NCBI GenBank assembly: GCA_046331565.1
Contig: JAXLQP010000001.1
Coordinates: 1,736,001-1,800,000, forward strand
Source of the DNA: DASRDU01 sp046331565
Lineage (GTDB): Bacteria; Acidobacteriota; Blastocatellia; RBC074
Direction of reading: 5' to 3'
Length of the DNA stretch: 64,000 nucleotides
In this document: in pieces, positions 38,184 through 46,157 of the stretch
How the letters are laid out: each line of letters begins with the position of its first letter
How positions within the stretch are numbered: the first letter of the stretch is position 1
The notes under the pieces: generated by a model
Database searches by the model: none
What the model saw: only the letters and a program-made list of their open reading frames with translations
Told to the model about the DNA's origin: nothing
Translations under genes and position numbers: made by a program

Positions 38184-39536
38184 ATGTCCAATGGCAGGTT
38201 CATCCATCGGCCTGCGATCATCACGCTGATGATCATTGCTTTGCTGCCTGCGCTGCCCGCGCGTCGCCATTTTGCGGCGAGTGAAAATTCACTCAGCACA
38301 TCCGCCTCTCCGTCCGGTTCCACCGCGCGTGACAATGAATTTGACAGGGACGTGCAGGCGATGTTTGCCCGCCTGGTCGAAACGCGCCGCGACCTGCATA
38401 TACACCCGGAACTGCCGAATCAGGAAGTCCGCACTTCGCGCATCGTCGCTGAACGTTTGCGCGCGCTCGGTCTGGAAGTAAAGACCGGCATTGCGCGGCA
38501 CGGCGTCATCGGTCTGCTCAAAGGCAGCCGTCCCGGTGGTGTCGTTGCCGTGCGCGCCGATATGGATGCACTGCCGATCACTGAAACCAGAAATGTGCCC
38601 TACAAATCGCAAAACCCCGGTGTGATGCACGCCTGCGGTCACGATGTGCATACGACAGTCGCGCTCGGCCTGGCTGAACTCCTGAGCAAACACCGCGACA
38701 AAATTTCGGGCACCGTCAAATTCATCTTTCAGCCCGCCGAAGAGATGGCCAGCGACGCGCCGGAATGGGGCGCAAAGCTGATGATCAGGGAAAACGCGCT
38801 CGACAATCCGCGCCCCTCAGCGATTTTCGGCCTGCACACGAGCGCCGCGCTCGAAGCCGGAAAAGTTGGTTACAGTGAAAACGCCGTGACTGCGGCGGCT
38901 GACACCTTCGCCATCAAAATTCGTGGCCGCATGTCGCACGGCGCTTATCCGCAGCTTGGAGCCGATGCCATCGTCGTCGCCTCAGCCGCCGTCATGCAGT
39001 TGCAGACCATTCGCAGCCGTCGCACCGACACGATGGAACCGCTTGTGCTGACCATCGGCAGCTTTCACGGCGGCAACCGCGAAAACATCATTGCCGAAGA
39101 GGTCGAATTGAAAGGCACCGTGCGCACCTACAGCGAGGCAATGCAGGAACAGGTCATTCAGCAGATGCACCAGACGCTGAAAGGCGTGACCGAAAGTTTC
39201 GGCGCAAGCTACGTGCTGGATTACAAAAAAGGCTACCCGCCGACAATCAACAACGCAGCGCTCGTGCGCCGGATGCTGCCGACAATGAAACGCATCAACG
39301 GCGAGGCCGGCGTCCTCGCCAGCCCGCCCAGCATGGGCGGCGAAGACTTTTCATATTTTGCAAAGGAAGTGCCCGGATTCTTTTACTGGCTCGGCGTGGC
39401 CAACCGTGAGCGCGGCATCACTGCCGGTAATCACACGCCCGATTTTGACGCCGATGAAAAATGCCTCGCCACCGGCGTCAAAACCATGGCCGCCCTGGTC
39501 ATTGATTATCTGGAGCAGGAAGGAATGAAGCAGTAG
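38184..39536 (+). CDS. M20 family amidohydrolase, exported
   Basis: A 450-aa metal-dependent amidohydrolase of the M20D type (hippurate/N-acyl amino acid hydrolases). The N-terminus has a hydrophobic segment (IITLMIIALLPALPA) consistent with export. Catalytic motifs: RRDLHIHPEL, VRADMDALPI, HACGHDVHTTVAL, FIFQPAEEM, the His in GLHTSAALEAGKVG and GGEDFSYFAKEVPGFFYWLG. AAAGGAG lies 9 nt before the ATG; the frame extends to 38103 without one. It ends in MKQ with stop CAGTAG, and the stop is part of a heptamer element. The substrate cannot be told from sequence. Confidence 0.93.
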   Translation: MSNGRFIHRPAIITLMIIALLPALPARRHFAASENSLSTSASPSGSTARDNEFDRDVQAMFARLVETRRDLHIHPELPNQEVRTSRIVAERLRALGLEVKTGIARHGVIGLLKGSRPGGVVAVRADMDALPITETRNVPYKSQNPGVMHACGHDVHTTVALGLAELLSKHRDKISGTVKFIFQPAEEMASDAPEWGAKLMIRENALDNPRPSAIFGLHTSAALEAGKVGYSENAVTAAADTFAIKIRGRMSHGAYPQLGADAIVVASAAVMQLQTIRSRRTDTMEPLVLTIGSFHGGNRENIIAEEVELKGTVRTYSEAMQEQVIQQMHQTLKGVTESFGASYVLDYKKGYPPTINNAALVRRMLPTMKRINGEAGVLASPPSMGGEDFSYFAKEVPGFFYWLGVANRERGITAGNHTPDFDADEKCLATGVKTMAALVIDYLEQEGMKQ

Positions 39537-39667
39537 TTAGTGGTCAGTGGTCAGTGGTTAGTGGTTAGTGAAGAAGACAAGGCACATCGGCTCTTTCACT
39601 CTTCACCAACCACTGCCCACTGACCACTAACCACTAACCACTGACCACTGACCACTGACCACTGACT
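39531..39667. repeat. Heptamer-armed hairpin between amidohydrolase and TIGR00300 genes
   Basis: The left arm is CAGTAGT TAGTGGT CAGTGGT CAGTGGT TAGTGGT TAGTGAA. The right arm is CACTCTT CACCAAC CACTGCC CACTGAC CACTAAC CACTAAC and then four CACTGAC. The first word contains the TAG stop (39534-39536) of the upstream gene and the last word ends 3 nt before the downstream ATG at 39668. It uses the same words and has the same placement as 32683-32795. Confidence 0.9.
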
Positions 39668-40870
39668 ATGTTTTCTGAAATTGTCGAAGCTGAAGGCCAC
39701 CTGGTTGATTCGCAGATTCTGGCGCGGATTATGGATCGCGTGATTCAGTGTGGCGCGCAGTATGAAGTGCAGTCATTTCAGCTTGGCCGCACCAATGATG
39801 AATTTTCGCACCTGCGGCTGCGCGTCATTGCGCCGTCGCAGGAAGTGCTGAAAAAAACGCTCGAAGAACTGGTCGAGCTGGGTTGTTCCGAGGCTTCGAT
39901 TACTGACGCGCGGCTCAGGCCCGCCGAGGCTGACCGCGTTGTGCCTGATGATTTTTATTCAACGACCAATCACCGCACCTTTGTGCGACTCAAAGGCCAG
40001 TGGCTCGAAGTCGCAAACCAGCGCATGGACGGCGTCATCGTGGTGGCGGGCAACTCAGCCGAATGCCGCAAGCTGCGTGACGTGAAAAAAGGTGAAATGA
40101 TCGTCTGCGGCACGCACGGCATTCGCATTCAGCCTGAATTCAAGGAACGCGACCGGCTCGGCTTCGCGTTTATGGCCAATGACATTTCATCGGAGCGCCG
40201 CGCTGAAACCGCCATTCGCAAAATCGCGGAGATGATGCGCCAGATCAGAGCTGAAAACGGGCGCATCATTTTTGTCGCCGGGCCGGTCGTCATCCACACC
40301 GGCGGCACACAGCCGTTCTGCGAACTGATTCGCAAGGGTTACGTCAGCGCGCTGCTCGCGGGCAATGCCATTGCCGTTCACGACATCGAGCATACGCTTT
40401 ACGGCACTTCGCTCGGCGTTGACCTCGAACACGGTCACCCGCTCGAAGAAGGCCACAAAAACCACATGCGCGCGATCAATACGATCAATCGTTACGGTTC
40501 GATCAGGGGCGCAGTTGACGCGGGCGCGCTCAGTTCGGGAGTGATGTACGAACTGGTAAAACACAACGTCCCGTTCGTGCTGGCCGGTTCAATTCGTGAT
40601 GACGGCCCGCTGCCCGACACTGAAATGGATCTGATCAAAGCGCAGGAAGAGTACGCGCGGCAACTGGTCGGCGCCAGGATGGTGATCTGCCTGTCCACGA
40701 TGCTGCATTCGATTGGCGTGGGCAATATGACGCCGTCCTGGGTGCGCATGGTTTGCGTGGACATCAACCCCGCAGTTGTCACCAAGCTCTCTGATCGCGG
40801 CTCGCAACAGACCATCGGCGTCGTCACTGATGTCGGCACCTTCCTGAACCTGCTCGCGCAGCACCTGTAA
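39668..40870 (+). CDS. TIGR00300 family protein (LOR/SDH domain, ornithine cyclodeaminase-like)
   Basis: A 400-aa protein. The N-terminal 100 residues (VEAEGHLVDSQILARIMDRV and onward) match the LOR/SDH conserved domain. The C-terminal part contains FVAGPVVIHTGG, YVSALLAGNAIAVHDIEHTLYGTSLG, GHKNHMRAINTINRYGSI and MLHSIGVGNMTPSWVRMVCVDINP, typical of TIGR00300. Archaeal members (Methanococcus) were shown to be ornithine cyclodeaminases, and the fold resembles the C-terminal part of cyanobacterial arginine-degrading enzymes. A role in ornithine-to-proline conversion is thus plausible but not shown here. No arginine or proline genes are adjacent. Confidence 0.9.
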   Translation: MFSEIVEAEGHLVDSQILARIMDRVIQCGAQYEVQSFQLGRTNDEFSHLRLRVIAPSQEVLKKTLEELVELGCSEASITDARLRPAEADRVVPDDFYSTTNHRTFVRLKGQWLEVANQRMDGVIVVAGNSAECRKLRDVKKGEMIVCGTHGIRIQPEFKERDRLGFAFMANDISSERRAETAIRKIAEMMRQIRAENGRIIFVAGPVVIHTGGTQPFCELIRKGYVSALLAGNAIAVHDIEHTLYGTSLGVDLEHGHPLEEGHKNHMRAINTINRYGSIRGAVDAGALSSGVMYELVKHNVPFVLAGSIRDDGPLPDTEMDLIKAQEEYARQLVGARMVICLSTMLHSIGVGNMTPSWVRMVCVDINPAVVTKLSDRGSQQTIGVVTDVGTFLNLLAQHL

Positions 40871-40943
40871 TTTCAAAAAGAAGAACACGAAGCCGGGCGC
40901 AAAAGAGACAGGGCGGCGAAGTCGCTGAACTGCCTGCCGCACG

Positions 40944-41018
40944 CTGATTCCTGATGCCTGCCACCTGATTCCTGTTTTTCAGAAAATCAGGATTCCGGAA
41001 TCAGGCATCAGGAATCAG
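40944..41018. repeat. Heptamer-armed hairpin between convergent genes
   Basis: Left: CTGATTC CTGATGC CTGCCAC CTGATTC CTG. Right: CAGGATT CCGGAAT CAGGCAT CAGGAAT CAG. The arms of about 31 nt enclose a 13-nt loop that includes TTTTTC. It lies between the 3' ends of convergent genes, where it could act as a bidirectional terminator. Confidence 0.85.
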
Positions 41019-41042
41019 CCCTGTGCTTCACACTACTTCTTT

Positions 41043-43556
41043 TCAGCCTCTGCCCGTGACTGTCCTGACGGGGCAGACATTACCCTTCAATCGCCTGACC
41101 GGATCAACCCGCAGCGTATTGGCAAAGAGTGCGGAGTTACTGGCCGGATTCGGATCGGGCGAATCGGACGTTGTGACGACAACGTTTCTGATCAGTGCGT
41201 CACAGACCATCTCGCCGCAGGCGCAGACAACGATGGTCAGGGTGCGCACCGTGCCGGGCGCGGTTTCGCCTTTCCAGACCGCTTCGATTGTACCGATGCC
41301 ACCTGCCGACGGGCCGGTGATCGTTGCGCCTGGCGCAGTGACCGAGATCAGCCGCGTCGCAGCGGGCAGCGCGTCACTGATTCTCAGATTCAGCGCACAG
41401 CTCGGCCCGTTGTTTCTGACCGCGACCGTGTAAGTCATCGTGGTTCCGGCAATGACCGGATCGGCAATTGCATTTCTGCTGATAGCGAGATCGGCCTGGC
41501 GAACAACGTCAGTGAATACCTCGGCGACATTGTTATCAGGATTGCTGTCAGACAGGCTGCCTGCTGCAATCACGATATTGTCGAGCAGGCTGTCCTGATC
41601 AAGACAACTGTTGAGCGTCACGACAATTTTGAAGGTGGCCGTTTCGCCGTTGTTCACGACACTTTTGGTGAATTTTGTGTCGCTGACCTGCCAGCCCGTG
41701 CCGCTGGTGACGGTGGCCGAAACCAGGCTGACCCCGGCAGGCAGGTAGTCTCTGACTTCAACGTTCGTCGCAGCATCAGGGCCGTTGTTGACCAGCCCGA
41801 TGGTGTAAGTCAGATTCTTCCCGGCAATGGCAGGAAAGGCGTCAGCGGTTTTCGTGACTGCGAGATCAGCGCCTTCCAGAATCAGACCGCCCCACCACGT
41901 GGCCCAGTGATTACCGGCAGCAGCGTATTCCTGAATCGTCCACAGATTCTGGTCGTTGACCGGATCAACTGCGGTGGCGCTGTAATCGCCCCAGCGATTT
42001 TCAAAATCCGGCGGCCCCTGCACGTCATACGGCCCTTCGCCGTCCCTGAGGACGGTATCGGTTTGCAGCGTATCTGCCGGATCAGTGCCATACCTGAAAG
42101 CATAATTGGCGCTGGCATACCGGCCCGCCGAAAAGCGCGAATAACCGATCAGCACATCGTTATTCTGATTGACGGCCAGGCTCGGATACGCATAAAAATT
42201 GCCGCCGTTTTCATCATCAACGCGCCCGAACTGATTGATGACCGGCCCGGTCGGCGTGATCTGCCACCACTGCACGGCGGTTCTGAGCGGATTCAGTCCT
42301 GCCGGAAGAAAGACGTGATGCGTCACCCACAGCGACCCGTTGCGCCAGATGGCAGGCGATGAAATGCGCGCATCGTCTTCGCTGATGAAACTCTCTGAGC
42401 CGAGCTGCGGCAGGAAGTCGTTGTCATCGCCGTCCTGAATCGAATTATCCCCATCCCAGTCGCCCCACGTCGCGCCGCCCGGCGCAATCGGAAAGCCGAT
42501 TCCGGCAGTCAGCGTTTCAGCGCCAACGGTGCCGCTGACTGCACTCAGTCGCAGCGCACCGGCCTGACCATTCCAGTCCTCAACCAGCCAGATTGTCGAA
42601 AGCGTGTTGTCGTAAGTCACCGCCGGAGCCATTGAGAAACCATCATTCACAATAAACCGGCGCGGCGTTTCACCAAGAAAGTCATACAGGTTACTTTTCG
42701 TGATCACGAACGCCTGCGTGCCTCTGAAATTGTTATCAGGGTTTCCGTCATTGCTGACCTCAAACATATTGGTCGTGACCACGATCCAGTCCCTGTTGAA
42801 GCCGACTATCGGGAAATCGGCCCAGGCCGCATCAGTGCTGTCTGCGTCGAAGCTGTAAACGTACCAGAAGCCGGTCGGATTCTCGTCCTGCGACACCGCA
42901 ATCTGCACGGCTGAATCAGCCTTGAACGCGCCGGAAACAGTGACAAAAATCCAGCGGCGCTGAACGTGGTCATAGAGCAGGCGCGGATCAAAGACATCGA
43001 AAATCCCGAGCGAAGCCGCAAGCTGATCAAGCGGCACGGTCAGCAGAATGTCGCCGACGCGGTTCTGAATGCGGATTTCACTGTTGAGCGTGGTCATCAC
43101 ATGGAACGGGCCAACGGCTCCCTGCGTGTCAGGCGGGATTACAGTTTCATTGTCTTCGAGCGCCGGAAAGCTGACCAGCACCGGCGCGTTTTTCGCGGCC
43201 CGGCTGATCGGGCGTGCGGCGGGCCGGGTCTGGGTTTCGCGCAATGCTTCGGCGGGTACGGGCAGGTTACGGCGATTCGCGGGCTTTTGCGGGGCAGGAG
43301 CAACGCGGCTGCGCGCAATCGGCTGACGGCGCGGCTGCGCGGCGAGGCTCGACATATTGACCACCGTTCGCTTGACCCGGCGATCTGCCAGGGTCGGCTG
43401 CTGCGCCTGCACGCGGCGTCCGAACGGGCTGATCTGAGTCGAACCGGCATTCAGCCTGACCGCGCTGGCGCTGCCTGAGCGCAGTTCCAGTGTCGGCAGG
43501 CTGGTGGTCAGCATCGAAATCAGCAATGCAATAATCAGTTGACGTGAAGGTTTCAT
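41043..43556 (-). CDS. Exported DUF11-repeat protein with large N-terminal domain
   Basis: An 837-aa protein with a signal peptide (MKPSRQLIIALLISMLTTSL). A Pro/Arg/Ala-rich stretch follows, then a domain of about 450 residues (LEDNETVIPPDTQGAVGPFH through WGDYSATAVDPVNDQNLWTI) that resembles domains found in secreted proteins of Acidobacteriota and myxobacteria and probably folds as a propeller. Two DUF11 Ig-like repeats follow (ADLAVTKTADAFPAIAGKNL and ADLAISRNAIADPVIAGTTM). The ATG at 43556 has AGGAG 9-10 nt upstream; the open frame reaches 43676. It is monocistronic. No enzymatic motif was seen; it may be a surface or adhesion protein. Confidence 0.85.
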   Translation of the reverse strand: MKPSRQLIIALLISMLTTSLPTLELRSGSASAVRLNAGSTQISPFGRRVQAQQPTLADRRVKRTVVNMSSLAAQPRRQPIARSRVAPAPQKPANRRNLPVPAEALRETQTRPAARPISRAAKNAPVLVSFPALEDNETVIPPDTQGAVGPFHVMTTLNSEIRIQNRVGDILLTVPLDQLAASLGIFDVFDPRLLYDHVQRRWIFVTVSGAFKADSAVQIAVSQDENPTGFWYVYSFDADSTDAAWADFPIVGFNRDWIVVTTNMFEVSNDGNPDNNFRGTQAFVITKSNLYDFLGETPRRFIVNDGFSMAPAVTYDNTLSTIWLVEDWNGQAGALRLSAVSGTVGAETLTAGIGFPIAPGGATWGDWDGDNSIQDGDDNDFLPQLGSESFISEDDARISSPAIWRNGSLWVTHHVFLPAGLNPLRTAVQWWQITPTGPVINQFGRVDDENGGNFYAYPSLAVNQNNDVLIGYSRFSAGRYASANYAFRYGTDPADTLQTDTVLRDGEGPYDVQGPPDFENRWGDYSATAVDPVNDQNLWTIQEYAAAGNHWATWWGGLILEGADLAVTKTADAFPAIAGKNLTYTIGLVNNGPDAATNVEVRDYLPAGVSLVSATVTSGTGWQVSDTKFTKSVVNNGETATFKIVVTLNSCLDQDSLLDNIVIAAGSLSDSNPDNNVAEVFTDVVRQADLAISRNAIADPVIAGTTMTYTVAVRNNGPSCALNLRISDALPAATRLISVTAPGATITGPSAGGIGTIEAVWKGETAPGTVRTLTIVVCACGEMVCDALIRNVVVTTSDSPDPNPASNSALFANTLRVDPVRRLKGNVCPVRTVTGRG

Positions 43557-43831
43557 GGCTATCATCTCCTGGACAGATAAACACAGACAAATCACTGCCT
43601 GTGACCGGACTGCGAAAGACAGTTCGTCACAGTTCAGCTCGTGACACTGCTGCTTTTGCCTGGTGAAGGCCGCCACAGACAGCCGCAGTCAGTTGTCTGA
43701 CGCGCCGTGCTGAGGCCCAGTGAGAAGCCACCAGAACTTTCGGATCGGATTGACTGAAGTTGATTGTGAGTGCTGAAAACTTGATGAAGCGCGTGAATCT
43801 TAAGAAAAACTCGGCGGCAGCGCAAGCGAAC
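43557..43831. other. Gene-free stretch upstream of DUF11 gene
   Basis: About 275 nt in which I see neither a gene nor a strong promoter. It should contain the control region of the minus-strand gene that starts at 43556. Confidence 0.5.
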
Positions 43832-44047
43832 GAGTGTGGAGTCAGTGCCAATGCCAGCCCCTGGGTACGCACGCTTCCAGCGTGCCGGGCTGCGGGTAGT
43901 CGTTGTGTCCGCGAATCACAGCACGCTGGAAGCGTGCGTACCCAGGCGCAGGTATTGGCCCGGCGAGTTTTCGCCGCTCTTTTGTTTGCCGAAAAAACAA
44001 AAGCGGCGAGAACTCGCCGCACTCGATCATTGCTGCACTCCACACTT
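43832..44047. repeat. Composite palindromic element (families B and C)
   Basis: Two hairpins are nested inside outer arms GAGTGTGGAGT (43832-43842) and ACTCCACACTT (44037-44047). Hairpin B has perfect 26-bp arms at 43860-43885 and 43921-43946 with the core GTACGCACGCTTCCAGCGTG. Hairpin C (43962-44028) has the arms GGCGAGTTTTCGCCGC and GCGGCGAGAACTCGCC plus a TTTTGTTT/AAAACAAAA extension. The element ends one base before the moaE stop codon. It has no coding capacity of its own that I trust. Confidence 0.85.
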
Positions 44048-44048
44048 G

Positions 44049-44492
44049 TCAGATGCCGGGCGCGAATGGTGACTGGCCTTCGACCCAGGCTTCGCCATCC
44101 TCAAAGATTTCCTTTTTCCAGATCGGCACGGTCTGCTTGAGGCGGTCAATTGCGTAATGGCAGGCTTCAAAGGCAACGCGGCGATGCGGTGAGGTGATGA
44201 CTATCACGACGCTCGATTCTGAAATTTGCAGTTCACCGAAGCGATGAATGACGCCGATGCGTTCAATGTCGGGCCATTTCGCGCGCAGTTCGTCACCGAG
44301 GCGGCGCATTTCCTTCAGCGCCATCGGCACATAAGCTTCGTAGTGCAGCGTCACGACGCGGCGGCCTCTGGTGTTGTCGCGCACGACACCGTCAAAGGTA
44401 ACCATCGCTCCGGCCCCGCCTGTCAGCAGGCGACGCTCAAGGTCGGCCTTGTCAATCGGTTCGCGTGTGATTTCAAAAACGTCTTCGTTCAT
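44049..44492 (-). CDS. moaE: Molybdopterin synthase catalytic subunit
   Basis: A 147-aa MoaE that, with thiocarboxylated MoaD, converts cyclic pyranopterin monophosphate to molybdopterin. Seen: FDGVVRDNTRGRRVVTLHYEAY, RIGVIHRFGELQISESSVVI, SPHRRVAFEACHYAIDRLKQ and the catalytic Lys region VPIWKKEIFEDGEAWVEG. It lies 5 nt after moaD, so the two subunits are produced together. Other molybdenum-cofactor genes are not in the window. Confidence 0.96.
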   Translation of the reverse strand: MNEDVFEITREPIDKADLERRLLTGGAGAMVTFDGVVRDNTRGRRVVTLHYEAYVPMALKEMRRLGDELRAKWPDIERIGVIHRFGELQISESSVVIVITSPHRRVAFEACHYAIDRLKQTVPIWKKEIFEDGEAWVEGQSPFAPGI

Positions 44493-44497
44493 CTGTA

Positions 44498-44767
44498 TCA
44501 GCCGCCTGACACGGGCGGAAAGATTGCCAGCGTATCGCCACTTTTCAACTGATCCTGCTGCCGCGCGTGCTGCTCGTTGACGGCAAACAGCGCGCTGCGC
44601 TCGAAGCGTGCAAGTTGCGGATAGCGGCTTTTGATCGCCGCAAAAGCCGTCGCCACGCTGAACTGTCCGTTCGCATCAGGCGCAGTCTCAAGGCTGAACT
44701 GTTCGGTATTTGCTGCTTCGCGGCACGCGCCAAACAGCAGCACGGTAATCGTTGCGTGATCGCTCAT
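44498..44767 (-). CDS. moaD: Molybdopterin synthase sulfur carrier subunit
   Basis: An 89-aa ubiquitin-like sulfur carrier. Its C-terminus is FPPVSGG, the Gly-Gly end that is adenylated and thiocarboxylated by MoeB-type enzymes. The start ITVLLFGACREAANTEQFSL and the ALFAVNEQHARQQDQLKSGD region are typical. It lies between a glutamine amidotransferase gene and moaE with 5-nt gaps on both sides, so all three are likely one operon. Confidence 0.96.
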   Translation of the reverse strand: MSDHATITVLLFGACREAANTEQFSLETAPDANGQFSVATAFAAIKSRYPQLARFERSALFAVNEQHARQQDQLKSGDTLAIFPPVSGG

Positions 44768-44772
44768 AACTT

Positions 44773-45759
44773 TCAGAATCCGGTCAGCGGCGCGCTGCCC
44801 GTGCCGGATGAAACGACTGACTGGCGCAGCAGATCGGGGCCGCTGCCTGATTCGGGCCGACGTTCGCGCGGCCCCTGGGTCTGACGAAAGCGCAGGGCTT
44901 CAACCAGAAAGTTGCCAAACAGCATGCGCCCGTCGCGGCTTTCGTTGTGATGCTCCCAGTATTTGTCCAGGTTCCAGTCCTGAAATGATTTCTCCAGGTG
45001 AAACTGCACGCCGTAAATCAACTGCTGCGCGGTGCGGCGCACGAACATCTGCACTTCGGCCAGATAACCGCGCGCCAGTTGTTTGAAGCCGTCGGGCAGG
45101 CGGTCAACCTGCAAGCCGTGATTCTGCCAGACGCGCAGCAGGTGGCGGCGGTGCGTGTATTTCTGCCAGCGCGGTTCAGCGCGGTCATCAACTCCGGCAA
45201 AGATCGGATCATCAGGATCAGTGATTTTGACAAAACGATACTGATATTCGATCTGCCGGTTGGTGCGCCGCTGCGCGGGCAGCCTGCCATCGAGCGTCGT
45301 AATCGCCGCGCCGAAAGCCTGGCCGACGAGCTGATGCCCGCCGCAGATGGCCAGCACCGGCACGCGGTTGTGCCTGATGAAGCGGTTGAAGTCCTCGATC
45401 AGCTCAGGATTGTAAAAATCGAAATCGCGCAGCGTCCCGCTCAGCACCAGCGCATCGGGGTCGAGTTCATCCATCAGGTCTTCGCTCAGCTCGGAAAAAT
45501 GCACTGTGCGAATCCAGGGATTTCTGACCAGCTTGCGCACATTGGTTTCAATGTTGAGCAGCGCGAGGCCCGCAATGTGGCGTTCCAGCTTCAGCCACTT
45601 TTCCTCGTCAAAATCGGGCGATTGCCGCGCGACATCCGAGAGGTGATGCGGTTCCTGAATCAGATCGTTGACGATCACCACGCGCAGCGCGTCAAGGCGC
45701 GGCACGATGGGTTCGTATTCGCAGTATTGAAAATCAGGCCTGTGATGAATGTGTGTCAT
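44773..45759 (-). CDS. Class I glutamine amidotransferase-like protein
   Basis: A 328-aa protein. The triad of class I amidotransferases is visible: Cys in VLAICGGHQLVGQAFG, and His and Glu in IYGVQFHLEKSFQDWN. The N-terminal 60 residues (DALRVVIVNDLIQEPHHLSD) and a C-terminal tail rich in Arg, Ser and Gly are extra. No synthetase partner is adjacent, so it may act as a stand-alone hydrolase of gamma-glutamyl compounds. It is the first gene of a likely operon with moaD and moaE, which is an uncommon combination. Confidence 0.85.
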   Translation of the reverse strand: MTHIHHRPDFQYCEYEPIVPRLDALRVVIVNDLIQEPHHLSDVARQSPDFDEEKWLKLERHIAGLALLNIETNVRKLVRNPWIRTVHFSELSEDLMDELDPDALVLSGTLRDFDFYNPELIEDFNRFIRHNRVPVLAICGGHQLVGQAFGAAITTLDGRLPAQRRTNRQIEYQYRFVKITDPDDPIFAGVDDRAEPRWQKYTHRRHLLRVWQNHGLQVDRLPDGFKQLARGYLAEVQMFVRRTAQQLIYGVQFHLEKSFQDWNLDKYWEHHNESRDGRMLFGNFLVEALRFRQTQGPRERRPESGSGPDLLRQSVVSSGTGSAPLTGF

Positions 45760-45846
45760 AACGTTTGACGATTCGGGGCGACCATCCTGAAGTTGCCAGT
45801 GTACTACACGATCTTTGCCAATGGGGAGTGCAATGTTTCAGGAGCG

Positions 45847-46009
45847 CACAAGGAACGCAGGCATTCAAACAAGGAGCAAACAAGGAGCGCAGGCGTCCCG
45901 CCTGCATGGTTTCAATCAATGCGCCTTTATCGAAACACAGGCAGGCGGGACGCCTGCGTTCCTTGTTTGAATGCCTGCGTTCATTGTTTGCAGGCCTGCG
46001 CTCCTTGTG
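45847..46009. repeat. Long palindromic intergenic element, family A copy 2, extended
   Basis: The inner hairpin (about 45881-45966) repeats the family-A core GCAGGCGTCCCGCCTGC and the loop TTTCAATCAATGCGCC seen at 2702-2802. It is wrapped by further inverted segments (AACGCAGGCATTCAAACAAG with its complement near 45961-45981, and outer CACAAGGA/TCCTTGTG). It lies in the divergent gap between the amidotransferase and the sensor kinase. Apparent short open frames in it are artefacts of the repeat. Confidence 0.85.
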
Positions 46010-46157
46010 ATTCAGCGGTAAACCTGCAAGTCAGCGCCGTTTCATTTCTGATTTCGCCCGGAGCAATCTTATAATCCGCCGCATTGTCGGTGCCTCGTAC
46101 CGCGTCCTGAAAGCGCGGGGCCGACAAATCGCACCACATGCATTGAGCCGCAGTCTG

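Noticed and set aside
45765..46010. 81-residue plus-strand frame upstream of the sensor kinase
   Set aside because: Its sequence is mostly the translated palindromic repeat (ERRRPAC, AGRLRSL-type words), a common artefact of such elements.
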